From a virus, in the IMG/VR virus record IMGVR_UViG_3300047557_003866, positions 1 to 21,803 of that record: a DNA stretch of 21,803 bases; one strand, given 5' to 3'. Position numbers and translations under genes: made by a program. Below, piece by piece: positions 18,946 to 21,803 of the stretch (positions are counted from its first letter, which is position 1; every line of letters starts with the position of its first letter). The notes under the pieces are model-generated. The model saw only the letters and a program-made list of their open reading frames with translations. It had not been told where the DNA came from and ran no database searches.

Positions 18946-19308
18946 CTACACCCTGGCGAAACACACCCTCACCTCTCCATTGTCAGGATGGGCGATGCGA
19001 GCAAAAGCGCCGTAGGAGAGATCGAGAATCCTACCGCCGTAGTAAGGGCCACGATCTGTGATCCTGATGGTGACGCTACGACCGTTGCGCTGGTTCGTCA
19101 CACGCAGTCTGGTGCCAAAAGGAAGCCATGGATGGGCAGCAGTGAGGCCATGAGCATCGAAACGACTGCCATCAGCAGCTCGCTGGCCGTGATAGCCATC
19201 TGACACGCCATAGTGCGAGGCATAGCCGCAGGAAGACGCCGCCTCCACCGCGACTGGCGCCATTGCACCAAAGACGATGGAAGCAGCAGTGAAAATTCGT
19301 AAAAGCAT
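18946..19308 (-). CDS. exported RlpA-like double-psi beta-barrel protein
   Basis: I start at ATG 19308, so that MLLRIFTAASIVFGAMAPV is a signal peptide with cleavage after VEA. The mature part (ASHYGVSDGYHGQRAADGSRF, then GLTAAHPWLPFGTRLRVTN, SVTIRITDRGPYYGGRILDL) is the RlpA core with the His of TAAH and the Asp of TDRGP, both linked to lytic transglycosylase activity in RlpA. It has 120 residues and lacks the SPOR domain of bacterial RlpA, so it is not anchored to septal glycan. In a phage it may degrade peptidoglycan late in infection. Leader is TTTTTCTTCTTG with no Shine-Dalgarno sequence. Confidence 0.85.
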   Translation of the reverse strand: MLLRIFTAASIVFGAMAPVAVEAASSCGYASHYGVSDGYHGQRAADGSRFDAHGLTAAHPWLPFGTRLRVTNQRNGRSVTIRITDRGPYYGGRILDLSYGAFARIAHPDNGEVRVCFARV

Positions 19309-19377
19309 CAAGAAGAAAAAGTAGTGAGTGAGGCTTGCCAGGAGGTCGCCCTCTAGCAATGCCCACATTACCACGAT

Positions 19378-19405
19378 TTGCCAGTGGCTTGGCTTGTGGT
19401 AGTAT
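19378..19405 (+). promoter_or_regulatory. sigma-70-like promoter on the plus strand
   Basis: TTGCCA (19378-19383) and TAGTAT (19400-19405) with a 16-bp spacer form a recognisable -35/-10 pair pointing right. The start of transcription would be near 19412, giving the RNA that ends at the terminator near 19617. Confidence 0.55.
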
Positions 19406-19411
19406 TTCGTT

Positions 19412-19617
19412 GTTGAGTTGGTCCTGAGGCTTAATCGCCTCCTGCGTTGCAGCCGCGAGGGTGGACGGGTCTGAGCAGACTGGACTTTTCGCGAGGATTG
19501 TCCCTGGTTTTGCATGGTTCCAGTGAGGGGTCTGTTCCCTTAGTCGAGCATCTCCTGAGGAGCTTGGCCTATCGGAAGCTCAATAAGAGGGAAGGGCCGA
19601 AAGGCCCTTTTCTTTTG
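19412..19617 (+). ncRNA. candidate structured small RNA 1 (about 205 nt)
   Basis: Between the promoter-like pair and a strong terminator there is no good ORF but a chain of hairpins: GAGGC/GCCTC (19426-19441), CGCGA/TCGCG (19454-19493) enclosing GTCTG-AG-CAGAC, CTGG/CCAG within CCC/GGG (19502-19530), and two mutually exclusive stems CTCC/GGAG (19552-19562) and GAGCTT/AAGCTC (19560-19581). The switchable last stem before the terminator would suit an attenuator or a ligand-sensing RNA, but no gene follows on this strand. No known class recognised. Confidence 0.5.
19592..19617 (+). terminator. intrinsic terminator of small RNA 1
   Basis: AAGGGCC-GAAA-GGCCCTT (19592-19609) followed by TTCTTTTG on the plus strand. 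Confidence 0.9.
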
Positions 19618-19625
19618 TCATAGAA

Positions 19626-19733
19626 TGCTGACGGTATGAATGGCAGGCGGATTATTCCGTCTGTGAGCAATCAGCTCTCGGACGCCAGGAGGATCCCGTC
19701 AGCACAAAGGGGCCGAAAGGCCCCTCTTTTCTT
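19626..19733 (+). ncRNA. candidate structured small RNA 2 (about 105 nt)
   Basis: A 9-bp closing stem TGCTGACGG (about 19627-19635) with CCGTCAGCA (about 19696-19704) encloses two internal hairpins, AGGCGGA-TTAT-TCCGTCT and GAGC-AATCA-GCTC, plus short GGC/GCC pairing, giving a compact multibranch fold followed at once by a terminator. A 33-codon frame (ATG about 19637) runs through it but has no ribosome site, so I take the RNA structure as the function. No known class recognised. Confidence 0.5.
19708..19733 (+). terminator. intrinsic terminator of small RNA 2
   Basis: AGGGGCC-GAAA-GGCCCCT (19708-19725) followed by CTTTTCTT on the plus strand. It lies against the end of the convergent minus-strand gene. 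Confidence 0.9.
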
Positions 19734-19845
19734 AAATGCCAGTTGCTTTCTTGTAGAGCCTAAGAAGCATTGCCTCGCGCTCTTCTAAAAGTTTCTTGAG
19801 ACGTTTTTCCTCTGCTAGCATTTTCTTTCCCAATGATTTCTTCAT
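19732..19845 (-). CDS. 37-residue lysine-rich coiled-coil peptide
   Basis: Starts at ATG 19845 with AGG nine bases upstream. The peptide starts MKKSLGKKMLAEEKRLKKLL and ends RLYKKATGI; it is one amphipathic, highly charged helix. It is separated from the upstream gene by a GAGCCAG/CTGGCTC hairpin in the 63-bp gap. Last gene of the right-hand minus operon. Function unknown. Confidence 0.65.
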   Translation of the reverse strand: MKKSLGKKMLAEEKRLKKLLEEREAMLLRLYKKATGI

Positions 19846-19908
19846 GGGCGTTACCTGCTACGGGACAAGCAGTGAGAGCCAGCGCCTCGCGAAGCCTGGC
19901 TCAGTCCT

Positions 19909-20217
19909 TTAATCATTAAGCAAGACATTGAGATCGTCATAGTTTTTGTTGTAAGACTCTGGGCTGTACCAATAGTCACGATGCCCCACTTGGAAGCCAA
20001 ATAAGCTGACATAGAAAGAAAGTTTGCCGAGGTGAAAAGCAAGTCGAATGGCGTGTGTTTTGTGAGGCCAGCAAACTACAAGACTTACTTCTGGAAACGA
20101 AGGATACTCGCAGAAATCAATATCAATGGAGGCAAGAATGAAGCTTCCAATTTTTAAGAAATCGGAATAGGATTCAACGCCAAAATCATTGTGCTTAGCG
20201 AAGCGGAATAGCTTCAT
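19909..20217 (-). CDS. protein of unknown function (102 aa)
   Basis: The ATG at 20217 overlaps the previous stop by ATGA. The product starts MKLFRFAKHNDFGVESYSDF, has several beta strands (GSFILASIDIDF, EVSLVVCW, LSFYVSLFGFQVG) and an aromatic, Asn-rich C-terminus. It looks like a compact beta domain. No family recognised. Confidence 0.7.
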   Translation of the reverse strand: MKLFRFAKHNDFGVESYSDFLKIGSFILASIDIDFCEYPSFPEVSLVVCWPHKTHAIRLAFHLGKLSFYVSLFGFQVGHRDYWYSPESYNKNYDDLNVLLND

Positions 20218-20417
20218 TGGCCCTCCAGTTCGTCGGCAATTACTTGCAATTCTTGCATAATCAAATGAGCCATTTGCCAATCAGCATACTGATACTTAGG
20301 CAGTACAACTTCTAAGGCAGCAGCGCGAAGGGTGGCAGCTACCGCTAGCCTGTTGTCGCAGGGGGAGCGGAGAAAAGCGTACAGAATTGTCTGCGCCGCA
20401 GGAGAGAGTTGAGTCAT
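20214..20417 (-). CDS. LSPAAQ/LRAA family protein, paralog 3 (67 aa)
   Basis: Starts at ATG 20417 (MTQLSPAAQTILYAF), because the preceding 36-codon gene ends in an overlapping ATGA there; an ATG 15 bp upstream is less likely. It shares LSPAAQ at the start, AATLRAAALEVV in the middle and IADELEGQ at the end with the 20521-20856 gene, so the two arose by duplication. Similar LSPAAQAVLDA...LRAAADQVVP proteins are known to me from cyanophages and marine cyanobacteria, with no known function. Confidence 0.75.
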   Translation of the reverse strand: MTQLSPAAQTILYAFLRSPCDNRLAVAATLRAAALEVVLPKYQYADWQMAHLIMQELQVIADELEGQ

Positions 20418-20524
20418 TTGCGATCTAGCCATACAAGAAAAGAAAGGAGAACAACGCTCGGCAAGACTTGCGTGGCAAGGGCAATGCCGATTCTGCTGAA
20501 GTCGTCGGGGGAGAGTTCAGTCAT
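20414..20524 (-). CDS. 36-residue single-pass membrane peptide
   Basis: Overlaps both neighbours by ATGA (20521-20524 and 20414-20417). It starts MTELSPDDFSRIG, nearly the same as the start of the 20856 gene (MTELSPNDLSH), then continues with a hydrophobic stretch (IALATQVLPSVVLLSFLVW) and a basic end LDRK. It looks like the N-terminus of the paralogous family joined to a membrane anchor. Function unknown. Confidence 0.7.
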   Translation of the reverse strand: MTELSPDDFSRIGIALATQVLPSVVLLSFLVWLDRK

Positions 20525-20856
20525 TGGCCCTCCAGCTCGGCTGCGATCCGGTAAAGAGCAGCGCGAACATCTGTGTTCCTAAGAGTTTTTCCGGCAACCA
20601 TGCCTCGGACAAACTCATCATGCTTTGTAGGTGGGTCATAATCTTCTGGCACCACCTGATCAGCAGCAGCGCGAAGGGCGGCGGCAATGTCGTACTCGTA
20701 AGGTGAATCTTCCGGCGTGTTAATCGCGGCATCCAGTACCGCCTGCGCGGCGGGACTCAATGGCTCCGCCCCTGGTGCGTGGTGGCCTTGGGGGCATAGG
20801 GCATTGAAATCTTCGTCGCTCATATGGCTGAGGTCGTTGGGGGATAGTTCAGTCAT
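20521..20856 (-). CDS. LSPAAQ/LRAA family protein, paralog 2 (111 aa)
   Basis: Starts at ATG 20856 (MTELSPNDLSHMSDEDF), overlapping the previous stop by ATGA. The body has LSPAAQAVLDAAI (about 34-46), YDIAAALRAAADQVVPEDY (about 54-72) and ends IAAELEGQ. It is helical and acidic. The longest complete member of the duplicated family in this window; the 67-residue paralog lacks its first 30 residues. Function unknown. Confidence 0.75.
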   Translation of the reverse strand: MTELSPNDLSHMSDEDFNALCPQGHHAPGAEPLSPAAQAVLDAAINTPEDSPYEYDIAAALRAAADQVVPEDYDPPTKHDEFVRGMVAGKTLRNTDVRAALYRIAAELEGQ

Positions 20857-20924
20857 CGAGTTGCCCATGCAGCAATGAAAATAATGGCGGTAAAGAATAG
20901 CAAAGAGGCTTGGTAATCAGTCAT
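20853..20924 (-). CDS. 23-residue membrane peptide
   Basis: MTDYQASLLFFTAIIFIAAW is followed by ATR and the stop. It overlaps the upstream gene by 8 bp (ATGACTGA) and the downstream start by ATGA. The tiny size would normally argue against it, but both junctions copy the ATGACTGA junction style of the array and the residues form a clean membrane helix. Function unknown. Confidence 0.6.
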   Translation of the reverse strand: MTDYQASLLFFTAIIFIAAWATR

Positions 20925-21240
20925 CGAGTTGTTCTAGTGCGCGGCGGATGGTGTCTGCGTTACACGCCCCCATGTTTTCCAGTGAATCCAATTCACTGAG
21001 CGCCTGCTCTTTCAAACTCGGCGGCTTGGGGCGGCGGGCATCACGTAGTGCCTCAGGGATTTCCCATCTGCCTACGTTCTGCCGAAGCCATTCACAGCAC
21101 GCCTCCAGCTCCTGATCGCTGCCCCAGTGGGCGGCTCGTATAACGGCGGCTCGTATGGCCATGGAATCACGAGTTGAACTTTCACCAGAAAGCCACTCTG
21201 TAATCAGTTCATGCGTTGGCGTAATCGGATGTTCAGTCAT
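20917..21240 (-). CDS. HPITP/ARRPKP family protein, paralog 2 (107 aa)
   Basis: Starts at ATG 21240 (MTEHPITPTHELITEWL) behind GGAGGAG. It shares HPITP at the start, ELEAC-EWL in the middle, ARRPKP-SLKEQAL and DTIRRALE near the end with the next gene upstream (21253-21609), so the two are a tandem duplication. Two helical modules are joined by the basic ARRPKP hinge. Such proteins are familiar to me from cyanophages but have no assigned role. Confidence 0.78.
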   Translation of the reverse strand: MTEHPITPTHELITEWLSGESSTRDSMAIRAAVIRAAHWGSDQELEACCEWLRQNVGRWEIPEALRDARRPKPPSLKEQALSELDSLENMGACNADTIRRALEQLDD

Positions 21241-21252
21241 TAGTCTCCTCCA

Positions 21253-21609
21253 CTAATCGGGCAGGGATTCCAGTGCGCGGCGGATGGTGTCAGTTTTGAT
21301 CATCCCTTGGTTCCGCAGAATCCCATTGACGCACTCAAGCTGCTCTAGTGCTTGCTCCTTCAGGCTCAGCGGCTTGGGGCGGCGGGCGGCGCGGAGATAA
21401 GAGCCTGGATGTATTTGTTCATCACCATTCCATGTGACAGGAGCATCTCCTAACCACTCCACGCAAGCCTCTAGCTCGGCATCAGCTCCCCAGCGGGCGG
21501 CTTGGGTGGCAATGTAGTTTTCCAAGCCGATGAAGGTGCCATCGCGCCATTCGTTGTGCCACTGCTGCACCAACTCAGGCGGGGGAGTAATCGGGTGTTC
21601 TTGAGTCAT
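21253..21609 (-). CDS. HPITP/ARRPKP family protein, paralog 1 (118 aa)
   Basis: Starts at ATG 21609 (MTQEHPITPPPELVQQW). Same layout as the 20917-21240 gene: HPITPPPEL, a Trp-rich helical first part, GADAELEACVEWL, RAARRPKPLSLKEQAL and a C-terminal DTIRRALESLPD. About 12 bp separate it from its paralog, and that gap carries the paralog's Shine-Dalgarno sequence. Function unknown. Confidence 0.78.
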   Translation of the reverse strand: MTQEHPITPPPELVQQWHNEWRDGTFIGLENYIATQAARWGADAELEACVEWLGDAPVTWNGDEQIHPGSYLRAARRPKPLSLKEQALEQLECVNGILRNQGMIKTDTIRRALESLPD

Positions 21610-21633
21610 TGTTGAACCTCGTAGTGTGTAGAT

Positions 21634-21803
21634 CTAATGGGCTTCAAGCTCGTTAACAATAATCAGGATCTCATCAAGAGCGTCCTCGTACCCATCGACA
21701 TAGCTTTGATGTACATAGTCAATGTCTTTAATGGTTTTGCTTGGAGCTAGTTCATCACGGGCAGCGCGAAGGGCGGCAACGGTCGATGCACGTTCTAGTG
21801 CCC
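21634..21803 (-). CDS. LRAA family protein, paralog 1, N-terminus outside window
   Basis: The frame is open from the window edge to TAG at 21634-21636 (56 codons plus two bases). It ends with ASTVAALRAARDELAPSK, DYVHQSYVDGYEDALDEI and IVNELEAH. AALRAA and the final I-x-x-E-L-E match the 20521 and 20214 genes, so this is a third member of that family. Function unknown. Confidence 0.7.
   Translation of the reverse strand, partial: ALERASTVAALRAARDELAPSKTIKDIDYVHQSYVDGYEDALDEILIIVNELEAH

Noticed and set aside
18946-19515. 189-residue version of the RlpA-like protein
   Set aside because: The extra N-terminus is Arg/Gln/Ser-rich and antisense to small RNA 1, and would bury the signal peptide that begins at 19308.
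19637-19735. 33-codon frame inside small RNA 2
   Set aside because: It has no ribosome site, is basic and unstructured, and its last codons translate the terminator; the RNA fold is the simpler explanation.

Overview
The window is part of a tailed double-stranded DNA phage genome, most likely a cyanophage of picocyanobacteria (Synechococcus/Cyanobium type). The phage call rests on a large terminase, a portal protein, very dense packing of small genes with ATGA/TGATG overlaps, a phage tRNA, homing-type HNH nucleases and a phage-style SF2 helicase. The cyanobacterial host is inferred from three things. There is a glutamine-II ('downstream-peptide') type riboswitch candidate. The ribonucleotide reductase is a short class I-like pair of the kind carried by cyanophages. 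Several small proteins look like ones I associate with cyanophages and marine Synechococcus. No integrase, repressor or host gene was seen.

Layout. (1) 1-3850 is the packaging end: a portal gene on the minus strand (cut by the window edge) diverges from a plus-strand run of PD-(D/E)XK nuclease, terL and four small genes, then a tRNA with a Leu(UAA) anticodon and a riboswitch-33-codon ORF-terminator unit. (2) 3820-5285 (minus) holds an HNH nuclease, a metallophosphoesterase and small genes. A degenerate tRNA-like element and a 98-nt nested fold lie in front of them. (3) 5630-8661 (minus) holds two coupled small genes, then a short RNR large subunit and its ferritin-like small subunit, each preceded by an intrinsic terminator hairpin. 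(4) 8662-9549 has no large gene. It holds an operator-like cluster, three long stem-loops and a possible 39-codon ORF. (5) 9550-11084 (minus) is an operon of five small unknown genes with ATGA/GTGA overlaps. (6) 11085-12443 is mostly non-coding and contains three contiguous arrays of palindromic repeats with periods of 49, 40 and 62 bp. It is the best candidate here for a replication origin, partition site or regulatory hub. (7) 12444-13100 is a NUMOD4-HNH homing-type nuclease. (8) 13173-15923 (minus) is a run of small early-type genes, including a HicA-like protein and an SH3/WYL_2-like protein. (9) 16023-18797 (minus) is an HNH protein, an SF2 helicase and a gene of unknown function, closed by a terminator. 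(10) 18946-19308 is an exported RlpA-like protein, followed by two plus-strand structured RNA candidates with their own terminators. (11) 19732-21803 (minus) is a nested array of tandemly duplicated small genes alternating with 23- and 36-residue membrane peptides.

How the parts fit: TerL and portal serve packaging. RNR, helicase and phosphoesterase serve nucleotide and DNA metabolism. The RlpA-like protein probably acts on peptidoglycan. The riboswitch may tie a tiny peptide to host nitrogen status. Most remaining genes are small accessory proteins that I cannot assign. All functional calls come from reading motifs by eye; no database search was possible.
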